From: Rhizobium vallis
Lineage (GTDB): Bacteria; Pseudomonadota; Alphaproteobacteria; Rhizobiales; Rhizobiaceae
Length of the DNA: 64,000 nt
Direction: 5' to 3'
NCBI RefSeq assembly: GCF_003985155.1
Contig: NZ_ML133692.1
Coordinates: 62,001-126,000 of the forward strand
Each line of letters opens with the position of its first letter. The first letter of the stretch is position 1. Position numbers and translations under genes: made by a program. Positions 42,108 through 50,493 of the stretch are shown piece after piece. The notes beneath the pieces are model-generated. The model worked only from the letters and a program-made list of their open reading frames with translations, did no database searches and had not been told where the DNA came from.

Positions 42108-42887
42108 TCAGGCGATCGCCTGCGCGGGGATGGCTTGCAGCTTGCCGGCGGCATGGTTGCGCACGGCGTCGCCGAAGGCGGCAAACAGCTTGTTCGAGGG
42201 TTTGTCGGTTTCGGCCCAATATTCCGGATGCCATTGCACGCCGACGGCAAAGGCTTTGGCGTCGATGACGGAGACCGCCTCCACCGTGCCGTCCTCGGCG
42301 ATGGCTTCCACCTGCAAGCGCGGCGCGGTTTTGGCGATCGCTTGGCGATGCAGGGAATTCACGCTGACTTCGCCCGGGCCGAGGATACCTGCGATGCAGG
42401 AGCCTTCCTTGACGTGGACGGTCTGGCGGATGGCATACATGCCGTCGCGGTCAACACCTTCCGGCCGGCGATGGTCCCAGATCCCGGGCTGGTCCTGGAT
42501 CTCGGTTGCGAGTGTGCCACCGAGAGCGACGTTCAGTTCCTGGATGCCGCGGCAGATGGCGAGCATCGGGATGGCGCGCTCGATGGCGCGGCGAATGAGC
42601 GGCAGGCTGGTGGCGTCGCGGGCGGGGTCGAAAGGTCCGTCCCTTTCAGTCGCCTCGGCGCCGTAGAGCGAGGGATGCACGTTGCTGGCCGAGCCGGAAA
42701 CCAAGAGGCCGTCGACGCGGTCGAGGATCGCGTCGGTATCGTAGCCTCGCTCGAATGCGGGGATGATGAAGGCCATGACGCCGGCCGCATTCAGTGCGGC
42801 ATTGAGATATTGATGCTGCACGGCGTGCCAGGTCGCGCCGTCGAAACTGCGGATATCGGCAGGAATGGCAACGATCGGTTTCGTCAT
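42108..42887 (-). CDS. Class-I glutamine-amidotransferase-like hydrolase (PuuD/peptidase C26 type)
   Basis: 259 aa. The catalytic Cys is in LAICRGIQELNVALGG and the His-x-Glu in VGVQWHPEYW. This layout matches gamma-glutamyl-GABA hydrolase (PuuD) of the putrescine route, though other gamma-glutamyl substrates are possible. The ATG at 42887 begins MTKPIVAIPADIR. It converges with the Ter operon. No other puu genes are nearby; the decarboxylase at 29 kb could supply putrescine, a weak link. Confidence 0.88.
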   Translation of the reverse strand: MTKPIVAIPADIRSFDGATWHAVQHQYLNAALNAAGVMAFIIPAFERGYDTDAILDRVDGLLVSGSASNVHPSLYGAEATERDGPFDPARDATSLPLIRRAIERAIPMLAICRGIQELNVALGGTLATEIQDQPGIWDHRRPEGVDRDGMYAIRQTVHVKEGSCIAGILGPGEVSVNSLHRQAIAKTAPRLQVEAIAEDGTVEAVSVIDAKAFAVGVQWHPEYWAETDKPSNKLFAAFGDAVRNHAAGKLQAIPAQAIA

Positions 42888-43179
42888 GTTTGCCCCAGTG
42901 AAATCTTTCTGCTTGTCGTTTTGCCGCCAGAACGCACGCCAAGTCAACGGTTGGCTGTGTCCGATGGCCAAATTGCGGCGGAGGCGGCGCTGCGGCCACC
43001 AGGATTGCCGCTAAGCTGCTGATTTTGATAGGTGCGCTCTTATTGTCTTATTGTCGTCTTGATGCCAAAGGCTAATAGACTAAAGCTTGAATCGCGGCCT
43101 TCGCCATGCTTAGCTCTGCCCTCGCTGCGGGTAGGGGTGAAGATCGGCCGCGCAGTGCCATCTATACGGGAGGTTTTTG

Positions 43180-44286
43180 ATGGATCGTCGTTCGTTTTTC
43201 AAGAAGGCGGGGACCGCCGGCGCCGGAGCGGTTGCCGCAACGGCATTGGCAGCGCCTGCGATCGCGCAGGAGAATCCGAAGATCGCATGGCGCATGACGT
43301 CGTCGTTTCCGAAAAGCCTGGACACGATCTATGGCGGCGCCGAGGATATCGCCAAGCATGTCGCCGCCGCGACGGACGGCAATTTCACGATCCAGCCATT
43401 CGCGGCCGGTGAGATCGTGCCCGGCCTGCAGGCCGTCGACGCGGTGGCCGCCGGCACGGTCGAGGCAGCGCATACCACCTCCTATTATTTCGTCGGCAAG
43501 GACCCCACCTATGCCATCGGCACGGCCATTCCGTTCGGGCTGAACAGCCGCCTGACCAATGCCTGGTTTTTCGAGGGCAACGGCAACAAGCTGATGAATG
43601 AATTCTATGCCACACAGGGCATGTATGCGCTGCCGGCCGGCAATACCGGTGCGCAGATGGGCGGCTGGTTCCGCAAGGAAATCAACACGCTCGATGACCT
43701 CAAGGGCGTGAAGATGCGCATCGCCGGCCTTGCCGGCCGCGTCATGGAGAAGGTCGGCGTCATCCCGCAGCAGATCGCCGGCGGCGACATCTATCCGGCG
43801 CTGGAAAAGGGCACGATCGATGCGGCGGAATTCGTCGGTCCCTACGACGATCTGAAGCTCGGCTTCCACAAGGTGGCGAAGTACTACTATTATCCGGGCT
43901 GGTGGGAAGGTGGCCCGACGGTGCACGCCTTCTTCAATCTCGAAAAGTGGAGCAACCTGCCGAAGCATTATCAGGCGGCGCTCACCGACGCCTGCGCCTT
44001 CGCCAATACTAACATGCTGGCGAAATACGACACGAAAAACCCGACGGCGCTGAAACAGCTTGTCGCAGAAGGCGCGACGTTGCGCCCGTTCAGCCAGGAG
44101 ATTATGGAAGCCTGCTTCCAGGCGGCGACCGGCATCTACAGCGAAATCTCCGGCACGAACCAGTATTTCAAGAAGATCTATGACGACCAGACCGCCTTCA
44201 AGCGGGATGCCTATCTCTGGATGCAGCTGTCGGAATACACTTTCGATACGTTCATGATGATCCAGCAGCGGGCCGGGAAGCTTTAA
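43180..44286 (+). CDS. TRAP transporter binding protein (DctP-type, TakP-like)
   Basis: 368 aa. A Tat-type signal (DRRSFFKKAGTAGAGAVAAT with RR, cut after AIAQ) leads to a periplasmic domain with EFVGPYDDLKLGF, the ligand Arg region GVKMRIAGLAG, and YYYYPGWWEGGP. These features resemble TakP-like proteins that bind 2-keto acids or lactate as metal complexes. GGGAGG precedes the ATG at 43180 by six bases. It converges with the permease genes dctQ and dctM, an unusual arrangement for one transporter. Confidence 0.92.
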   Translation: MDRRSFFKKAGTAGAGAVAATALAAPAIAQENPKIAWRMTSSFPKSLDTIYGGAEDIAKHVAAATDGNFTIQPFAAGEIVPGLQAVDAVAAGTVEAAHTTSYYFVGKDPTYAIGTAIPFGLNSRLTNAWFFEGNGNKLMNEFYATQGMYALPAGNTGAQMGGWFRKEINTLDDLKGVKMRIAGLAGRVMEKVGVIPQQIAGGDIYPALEKGTIDAAEFVGPYDDLKLGFHKVAKYYYYPGWWEGGPTVHAFFNLEKWSNLPKHYQAALTDACAFANTNMLAKYDTKNPTALKQLVAEGATLRPFSQEIMEACFQAATGIYSEISGTNQYFKKIYDDQTAFKRDAYLWMQLSEYTFDTFMMIQQRAGKL

Positions 44287-44328
44287 GCTTTTCGCCGGCG
44301 GCATCAGCATCTAGACGAGCGTGATATC

Positions 44329-44356
44329 AAAACCCCGGATTTGTGTCCGGGGTTTT
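44329..44356. terminator. Two-way terminator between the convergent TRAP genes
   Basis: AAAACCCCGGA (44329-44339) pairs with TCCGGGGTTTT (44346-44356) around six bases. The A and T runs at either end make it work in both directions. Confidence 0.9.
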
Positions 44357-44367
44357 GCTTTTTCGTC

Positions 44368-45858
44368 CTATTTGGCAGGCGCCGGCGGTGCTCCGGGCAG
44401 GCCGTTCAATGGCGGCAGAGTGAGACCCGGGATCTGCGGCGAGCCGTTGCCGCCGCCGAGAGGCGGCAGGCCGAGCTGATTGCCGAAGCCAGGCACTTCG
44501 ATCTTGATGGAGTTCGGGTCAACCTTCGGACCGCGATCCAGCCAGTAGGTCACCGATTGCGGCCAGAAGATCACGATTGCCACCAGGATGAGCTGCATGC
44601 CGACCCAGGGCAGCGCGCCCATATAGATATCCGAGGTCTTGACGTCCTTGCTGGCGATCGAGCGCAGGTAGAAGAGCGCGAAGCCGAAGGGCGGGTGCAT
44701 GAAGCTCGTCTGCATGTTGACGCAGATCAGCACGCCGAACCAGATCAAGTCGATGCCGAGACTGGAGGCGACGGGGGCGAGCATCGGGATGACGATGAAG
44801 GCGATCTCGAAAAAATCGAGGAAGAAGGCGAGCACGAAGATGAAGATGTTGACGAAAATCAGGAAGCCGACCGGGCCGCCTGGTATGCCCGACAACATGT
44901 GCTCGATCCAGCGCGAGCCATCCATGCCCTGGAAAACCAGGCTGAAACAGGTGGAGCCGATCAGGATCATCACCACCATCGATGTGATATGCGTGGTCGA
45001 TGACATTGCCTCGCGGATCAGCGGCCAGGTCAGGCGGCGATTCATGGCGGCGAGCAGCATGGCGCCGACGACGCCGAGGGCGCCTGCTTCCGTCGGTGTC
45101 GCAAGACCCATGAAGATCGTGCCGAGCACGAGGAAGATGAGCACGATCGAGGGCACCATGCCCATCAACACCTTGACGAGCAGCGCCCAGTTGAAGTCGC
45201 CGCGCACTTCTTTCGGCAGCGGCGGCATCGACTTCGGCCGGATGATCGACATGACCAGGATGAAGAGCACGAAGATCGTCACCTGCAGGATCGAAGGGCC
45301 GATCGCGCCGAGATACATGTCGCCGACCGACCGGCCGAGCTGATCGGCGAGAACGACGAGCACGAGCGAGGGCGGGATGACCTGGGTGATCGTGCCCGAG
45401 GCGGCGATCACGCCGGTGGCAAGGCGCGGACTGTAGCCGTAGCGCAGCATGATCGGCAGCGAGATCACCCCCATGGTGATGACCGAGGCCGCCACCGTGC
45501 CGGTGATTGCGCCGAGCACGGCGCCGACGAGGATAACGGCATAGGCAAGGCCGCCGGGTACGGCGCCGAAGAGCTTGCCGGTGCCTTCAAGCAGATCTTC
45601 GGCCAGCCCGCAGCGCTCCAGTATCGCCCCCATGAAAGTGAAGAAGGGGATGGCAAGCAGGAGGTCGTTGGAAACGATGCCGAAGAAGCGCAGCGGCAAG
45701 GCTTGCAGAAAGACCTCACCGAAATGGCCCGTGGCGATGCCGATAATGCCGAAGAACAGGCCGACAGCGGCCAGCGAAAAGGCGACCGGAAAGCCGTAGA
45801 GCATGAAGATGACCATGCCCAGGAACATCGCCGGCGGAATGATGCCGAAATCAAACAA
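44368..45858 (-). CDS. TRAP transporter large permease (DctM-type)
   Basis: 496 aa with about 12 membrane helices (for example AMFLGMVIFMLYGFPVAFSL and AVILVGAVLGAITGTVAASV). It uses the sodium or proton gradient to take up the substrate. It ends in a Pro/Gly-rich tail (about 40 residues, with LPPLGGGNGSP), longer than the usual DctM (about 430 aa). The start is a TTG at 45858 with AGAGGAA before it; the first ATG downstream would cut helix 1. It follows the small permease gene by 21 bp. Confidence 0.92.
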   Translation of the reverse strand: MFDFGIIPPAMFLGMVIFMLYGFPVAFSLAAVGLFFGIIGIATGHFGEVFLQALPLRFFGIVSNDLLLAIPFFTFMGAILERCGLAEDLLEGTGKLFGAVPGGLAYAVILVGAVLGAITGTVAASVITMGVISLPIMLRYGYSPRLATGVIAASGTITQVIPPSLVLVVLADQLGRSVGDMYLGAIGPSILQVTIFVLFILVMSIIRPKSMPPLPKEVRGDFNWALLVKVLMGMVPSIVLIFLVLGTIFMGLATPTEAGALGVVGAMLLAAMNRRLTWPLIREAMSSTTHITSMVVMILIGSTCFSLVFQGMDGSRWIEHMLSGIPGGPVGFLIFVNIFIFVLAFFLDFFEIAFIVIPMLAPVASSLGIDLIWFGVLICVNMQTSFMHPPFGFALFYLRSIASKDVKTSDIYMGALPWVGMQLILVAIVIFWPQSVTYWLDRGPKVDPNSIKIEVPGFGNQLGLPPLGGGNGSPQIPGLTLPPLNGLPGAPPAPAK

Positions 45859-45879
45859 ATCCGTTCCTCTCGGTCCGCT

Positions 45880-46419
45880 TTACTGCAGCGGCTTTTCGTA
45901 TGTCGTATCGATCTGGATGGTGCCGGTCAGCGCTGCTATCCGTTTGATCAGCTCGGAAACGCCCTGAAGGGAAAGCAGCGCGAAGCCGGCGACGAGGATC
46001 AGCTTGACGGGCCAGCGGATCAGTCCGCCGGCATTGCCGGATATTTCCCCCTGCTGGTAGGAGATCGCGAAGAAGGGCCAGCACAGCCAGGTGAGGTAGA
46101 TACATGCGGGAAGGAGGAAGGCGAGGAGGCCGATAATGTCGATCCAGATCTTGGCCTTATCGGAAACCGCGCCGTAGATCAGATCGACGCGGACATGCTC
46201 GTTGTTGCGCAGCGCATGTGAGGCGCCGAGCATGACGACGAAGGCGAAGAGATACCATTGGATCTCCAGCCAGCCGTTCGAACTATAGTTGAAGGCATAG
46301 CGGACGATGGCGTTCCCGGCGCTGATCAGGCAGCAAAACAGCACCATATATTCGGAAAGTTTGCCCATGAAGCGGCTGATCGCGTCGATCAGCCGGCTTG
46401 CGGCCAGAAGTGCCGACAT
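45880..46419 (-). CDS. TRAP transporter small permease (DctQ-type)
   Basis: 179 aa with four membrane helices (LSEYMVLFCCLISAGNAIVR, WYLFAFVVMLGASHALRNNE, WIDIIGLLAFLLPACIYLTW, PVKLILVAGFALLSLQGVSE). The motif ALRNNEHVRVDL after helix 2 is the DctQ hallmark. It forms the membrane complex with the large permease gene just downstream. An AAGGGGAGGCG ribosome-binding site lies before the ATG at 46419. Confidence 0.93.
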   Translation of the reverse strand: MSALLAASRLIDAISRFMGKLSEYMVLFCCLISAGNAIVRYAFNYSSNGWLEIQWYLFAFVVMLGASHALRNNEHVRVDLIYGAVSDKAKIWIDIIGLLAFLLPACIYLTWLCWPFFAISYQQGEISGNAGGLIRWPVKLILVAGFALLSLQGVSELIKRIAALTGTIQIDTTYEKPLQ

Positions 46420-46748
46420 TCGCCTCCCCTTGCTCTTGTTCCGCCGTTTTCCGGCGGCTTTCCCTCTTTGGAATCGATGTAGACCACGGCCCTTGAAATT
46501 GGAAGGATAAATGCCTGGCGTTGGAGTATAGTCTTAGACCCAGCGGGGCAGACTGCGCGATTGCCGAATATTTGGACAACCCAGGCGTGGATAAATTATT
46601 TCAATAATCTCGCGAGCAGGCTGCATTATCTCGTGAAAGATGTGGTGTTCACGCTCTGGTTTTAGAAAATTTGACCAAATGTTTGATTCCATTGAAATCA
46701 ATTTTTAAAAGGTTGGGCTTAGAATTCCCGCGCACAGGGAAAGTGTGG
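46420..46748. other. Divergent promoter region, 329 bp
   Basis: No gene is seen. A stem CCGCCG (46441-46446) / CGGCGG (46452-46457) lies in the dctQ leader. The right half is AT-rich and includes the palindrome ATTATT-TC-AATAAT (46595-46608). It should hold the promoters of dctQ and of the EAL gene. Confidence 0.5.
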
Positions 46749-49052
46749 ATGAAGCCAGATAACCCGAACAGGGTCCCTTTAGATGTGTATCTGTCGTTTG
46801 TGAGTTCCCTGTCCGGGAATCGCATGACGCTGCTTGTTGGCGTGATCGTGCATGTTGCGACGTGCCTTGCAGTGGCTGCCAAGACGCAGTACTCCATCTA
46901 CATCCTGCTGTCGGCCGCCTTCCTTCTGGTCTTCGGCGCTCGCATGGTCATCTTCCGACGGTTCGATCGCGTCGACAAGGATAGCCTGTCGCGCGCCGAC
47001 ATCGAGCGTTGGGAGCGGATTCTCGTCGCCAGCGGAGCCTGCACCACCGCGCTCCTCGGCATCGCCAGCGGTTACGCCATCTTCGTCGTGCATGATTCCT
47101 TTGCTGAGCTTGCCTGCATTTCCGTCACCATGGCGACCATGGTTTCCGTCGTCGGCCGCAACTACGGCTCGCGCTTCGCAGTCGACCTCCAGACGTTCTT
47201 CTGCTGCCTGCCGATGATCATCTGCAGCCTGCTGGCAATGGATTTCTATCGCGGCGTGTTGTCGATTTTCCTTATCCCGTTCTGGCTGACGACGCGAGCC
47301 ATGGCGAATGGCGTGCGCGAGTTTCTCTATGAAAACGTCATCGCGCGCCGGGAGATCACCATCATCGCCGATCGGTTCGATACGGCGCTCAACAACATGC
47401 CGCACGGCCTCGTCATGGTCGACGTCGAAAATCGCATTCAGGTCGTCAATCGCAAAGCCTGCGAGTTGCTGAAGATCGGTGCGCCCGAGCGGCTGAAGGA
47501 CCGAGACCTTGGCGCCGTGCTGCGCTACGGCGCGCGCCACAGCTTCATGGACGCCTCGCAGCCGGAACTCATCCTGCGCCAGCTGACCCAGGTGGCCGAA
47601 GGCAACCTGTCGCGAACGCTCATTCATTTTCCCGAGAGCCTGTCGCTCGAATTCTCTGCCAGCCGCAGGGCCGACGGCGGCGCCGTGCTGATTTTCGAGG
47701 ACGTGTCGAGCCGCGTGAAGGCGGAGCAGAAGATCCTGCACATGGTGCGCTTCGACGCGCTGACCGGCCTGCCCAACCGGGAATATTTCGGCCAGCTGGT
47801 GCAGGAGTATCTCGCCAAACATCCGAGGAAGTCGGGTCCGCTCGGCTTCATGGTGCTCGATATCGACGAGTTCAAGCATGTCAACGACATGCGCGGCCAT
47901 GTCACCGGCGACCATCTGCTCTGTGCGATCGCCGCCCGCATCAAGGAAGCCTCCGGCAACGCTATCCTCGGCCGCCTGATGGGAGACCAGTTCATCCTGT
48001 TCTTCCCGCATGCGAAGCAGCCGACCTCGCTCGACCTCGAGATCCGTCGCGTGCATGCGGCAATCCAGGGCAATTACGAGGTCGATGAGTTTACGTTCCT
48101 CGTTTCGCTCAGCGCCGGCTATGCAATCCTCGAAAGCGACGCCTTTGCGATGGACGAATGGAGCGTCAAGGCGGATCTTGCGCTGTTCGAAAGCAAGTCG
48201 CGCTTCAAGGGCGGCATATCAGGCTTCGAGCGCGAGATGGACGGCCGCTATATCGAGCAGCAGAAGCTGAAGGCGGACCTCCGCGATGCGGTTTCGGCGC
48301 AAGCGCTGCATCTGGTCTTCCAGCCGATGTTCCGGGCTGACGGCTCGCGGATCGAATGCGCCGAAGCCTTGGCGCGCTGGGTGCATCCGGAGAAGGGCTC
48401 GATCCCTCCCGATGTCTTCATCCGGCTCGCCGAGGATATGGGCATCATCTCCGACATCACCCGCTTCGTGCTGTTCAAGGCCTGCAGCGAATGCATGACC
48501 TGGCCGGAGCATATCGCCGTCTCGGTCAACCTTTCGGCGCGGGACCTGCGCGATGCCGATATCCTGTCTGTGGTTGCCGATGCGCTTGCCCATTCCGGCC
48601 TCGATGCGGCGCGGCTGCATCTCGAAGTCACGGAAAGCTGCCTGATCGACGAGCCGGCGGCCGTGCGCGCGATCCTGGCGGAGCTCAGAGCCCGCGGCAT
48701 CACCATCGCCATCGACGACTTCGGTACCGGCTTCTCCAGCCTGAGCTATCTCGACACCCTGCCGCTCGATATCGTCAAGATCGACCGCTCCTTCGTGCGC
48801 AACATCGTCGAGGATACCCGCCGCCTCAAGCTCTTGCGCGGTACGGTCCATCTCGCTCGGGAACTCGGCCTGAAGATCGTCATCGAGGGCGTCGAGACCG
48901 AGGAACAGCTGGCGCTGCTCAACAAACACCGCAGCACCGATCTCGTACAGGGCTACGTCTTCTCGCAGCCGGTGCCTTCGCAGAACATCGCGCTGCTGCA
49001 ACAGGGCATCGGCCGCCGCACGGTCCAGCGCCGTCGCAACAAGGTCGCCTGA
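46749..49052 (+). CDS. Membrane PAS-GGDEF-EAL protein with degenerate GGDEF
   Basis: 767 aa. Six membrane helices in residues 25-200 are followed by a PAS-like segment (ALNNMPHGLVMVDVENRIQV), a GGDEF domain and an EAL domain. The cyclase signature reads MGDQF (411-415), lacking the first Gly and the Glu, so diguanylate cyclase activity should be lost. The phosphodiesterase side looks intact: EAL at 539-541, NLSAR, EVTES, IDDFGTGFSSLSYL, EGVETEEQ. It is likely a cyclic-di-GMP phosphodiesterase, perhaps with GTP sensing by the remnant domain. The ATG at 46749 follows AGGGAAA; a longer start at 46671 exists. Confidence 0.92.
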   Translation: MKPDNPNRVPLDVYLSFVSSLSGNRMTLLVGVIVHVATCLAVAAKTQYSIYILLSAAFLLVFGARMVIFRRFDRVDKDSLSRADIERWERILVASGACTTALLGIASGYAIFVVHDSFAELACISVTMATMVSVVGRNYGSRFAVDLQTFFCCLPMIICSLLAMDFYRGVLSIFLIPFWLTTRAMANGVREFLYENVIARREITIIADRFDTALNNMPHGLVMVDVENRIQVVNRKACELLKIGAPERLKDRDLGAVLRYGARHSFMDASQPELILRQLTQVAEGNLSRTLIHFPESLSLEFSASRRADGGAVLIFEDVSSRVKAEQKILHMVRFDALTGLPNREYFGQLVQEYLAKHPRKSGPLGFMVLDIDEFKHVNDMRGHVTGDHLLCAIAARIKEASGNAILGRLMGDQFILFFPHAKQPTSLDLEIRRVHAAIQGNYEVDEFTFLVSLSAGYAILESDAFAMDEWSVKADLALFESKSRFKGGISGFEREMDGRYIEQQKLKADLRDAVSAQALHLVFQPMFRADGSRIECAEALARWVHPEKGSIPPDVFIRLAEDMGIISDITRFVLFKACSECMTWPEHIAVSVNLSARDLRDADILSVVADALAHSGLDAARLHLEVTESCLIDEPAAVRAILAELRARGITIAIDDFGTGFSSLSYLDTLPLDIVKIDRSFVRNIVEDTRRLKLLRGTVHLARELGLKIVIEGVETEEQLALLNKHRSTDLVQGYVFSQPVPSQNIALLQQGIGRRTVQRRRNKVA

Positions 49053-49195
49053 GCACCTGCAAGTAACGGGTTACCCGGCCGAAAATCTTGCCCGCCATTA
49101 ACCTTAACAATTTAAAACCAACGCAAATTCTCAGATTTTCTTGCCTAAGTGCCGCTGGCGTATGATTAATGATCCGTTAACGAGCGGATCAGAGA

Positions 49196-49948
49196 ATGTC
49201 AGACATACTTTTTACGCGTGGCGATTTTAGCAGGAAAATCCTCGAAATTTTGGATCATGTCGAATATCGCCGTGTTGAAAGCGGCGAAGACATGGAGGAG
49301 GTGGAGCGCCTGCGCTACAAGGCCTACAAGGCCCACGGCGCGCTGTCGCTTGCCCCGGAAGGCCTGTTGGACGAGGTCGATTTCGACAGCCATGCCTATA
49401 TCTTCGGTCTGTACTATTACGGTGAACTGGTCAGTACGATCCGAATTCATTATGTCACGCCGGAGCACCGTATCAGCCGGTCCGGGGAGGCCTTTCCCGA
49501 GGCGATGGATGAGCTCTTGGATGCCGGACTGACCTTGATCGACCCGGCGCGGTTCGCCGCCGATCCGGAACTCACCGCCAACCTGCCATGGGTTCCCTAT
49601 CTGACGCTGAGACCCGCCATCGTTGCGGCAGCGTATTTCCGGGCTGACCGCGTTATTCAGTCTGTCCGGCCCCCGCATGCTGCCTTCTACAAGCGGGTCT
49701 TCTATGCCGATACCATCGTGCCCGGCCGACTGGCAGAGAGTTACGGGGTTGACGTGACGCTGATGGCGACGAATGTGGTCGAGGTCGGGCGCAAGCTGTT
49801 GACGCGCTATCCCTTCTTCATCTCCAGCGCCAGCGAGCAGCGCATGATGTTTTCGCGCAATCCCAACGATACGCTGCCGCCGCTCACCATCATTCCGACG
49901 GCGCGCTTCGTGCCGCAGGGCGAGCTCGGCACCGACCTGCCGCTCTGA
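49196..49948 (+). CDS. FeeM-like N-acyl amino acid synthase / GNAT-fold acyltransferase
   Basis: 250 aa. The fold resembles acyl-homoserine-lactone synthases and FeeM: VESGEDMEEVERLRYKAYKA near the N-terminus, YYYGELVSTIRIHYVTPEHR as the core strand, then AAYFRADRVIQSVRPPHAAF. FeeM-type enzymes join an acyl chain from acyl carrier protein to an amino acid, making signalling or surface lipids. It stands alone after the EAL gene, with no LuxR neighbour. The acyl donor and acceptor are unknown. The start ATG at 49196 has only a weak ribosome-binding site. Confidence 0.8.
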   Translation: MSDILFTRGDFSRKILEILDHVEYRRVESGEDMEEVERLRYKAYKAHGALSLAPEGLLDEVDFDSHAYIFGLYYYGELVSTIRIHYVTPEHRISRSGEAFPEAMDELLDAGLTLIDPARFAADPELTANLPWVPYLTLRPAIVAAAYFRADRVIQSVRPPHAAFYKRVFYADTIVPGRLAESYGVDVTLMATNVVEVGRKLLTRYPFFISSASEQRMMFSRNPNDTLPPLTIIPTARFVPQGELGTDLPL

Positions 49949-50113
49949 TTTCTTCTTCTCCCCGCCCATAAGAGAAGGTGGTTGCGAAGCGCGGCTGCGG
50001 CATTCTCATGCATTGCGCTTTCGCCTGTCATTGTGTAATCCCTGCAGCCAGGGACTTCCCTCGTTTGGCGAGGGAATCAGGCTGCGAAAAGGCATTTGAG
50101 GGAGACGATATTT

Positions 50114-50338
50114 ATGGCCGAACATCATACCGGACCGGTCGAGACCGGCGCGCCGATGGACTACAAGGAACATGAGCAGACCTACAACATGTTCATTGCC
50201 GGTACGAAATATGGCTCGATGCTCCTCATCGTCCTCCTGCTTGCGATGACCGCCGGTTTCTTCGGCGGCGCTGGCCTGCTCGGCGGCCTTTTCGTCTTCA
50301 TCGTTCTTCTCGCCGTCGGCATCGCCCTATTCCGCTGA
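50114..50338 (+). CDS. aa3-type cytochrome oxidase subunit IV-like small membrane protein
   Basis: 74 aa. The N-terminal part MDYKEHEQTYNMFIAGTKYG is the signature of the bacterial aa3 oxidase subunit IV family (COX4_pro_2), followed by two short hydrophobic stretches (LLIVLLLAMTAGFFGGAG, FVFIVLLAVGIALF). GAGGGAGA precedes the ATG at 50114. The oxidase genes are not nearby; it sits before the transhydrogenase genes, an arrangement known in rhizobia, so it may belong to that complex. Confidence 0.88.
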   Translation: MAEHHTGPVETGAPMDYKEHEQTYNMFIAGTKYGSMLLIVLLLAMTAGFFGGAGLLGGLFVFIVLLAVGIALFR

Positions 50339-50355
50339 TCGCCAGATTCAGAGGG

Positions 50356-50399
50356 TCAGAGCGTCCCCTGTGCGTCCGAAAGGACGCACGGCGCTCTGA
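50356..50399. repeat. Nested intergenic hairpin before pntAA
   Basis: TCAGAGCG (50356-50363) pairs with CGCTCTGA (50392-50399); inside, GTGCGTCC (50370-50377) and GGACGCAC (50382-50389) close a GAAA loop. It probably ends the upstream small gene. I recall this hairpin type being common in Rhizobium intergenic regions; a search is needed. Confidence 0.6.
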
Positions 50400-50493
50400 G
50401 GGGAGGAGAAGCTTCTCCGAAGCTTTGTGAATTTGGTGCTCGGCCCGCGCGGGGGAGCCTGCAGCGGTCTGGCTGACCCGGAGGAGGGGGCAG

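Noticed and set aside
46779..48056. 425-codon open frame antisense to the EAL protein
   Set aside because: Shadow of the PAS-GGDEF region with no recognisable motif or start signal.
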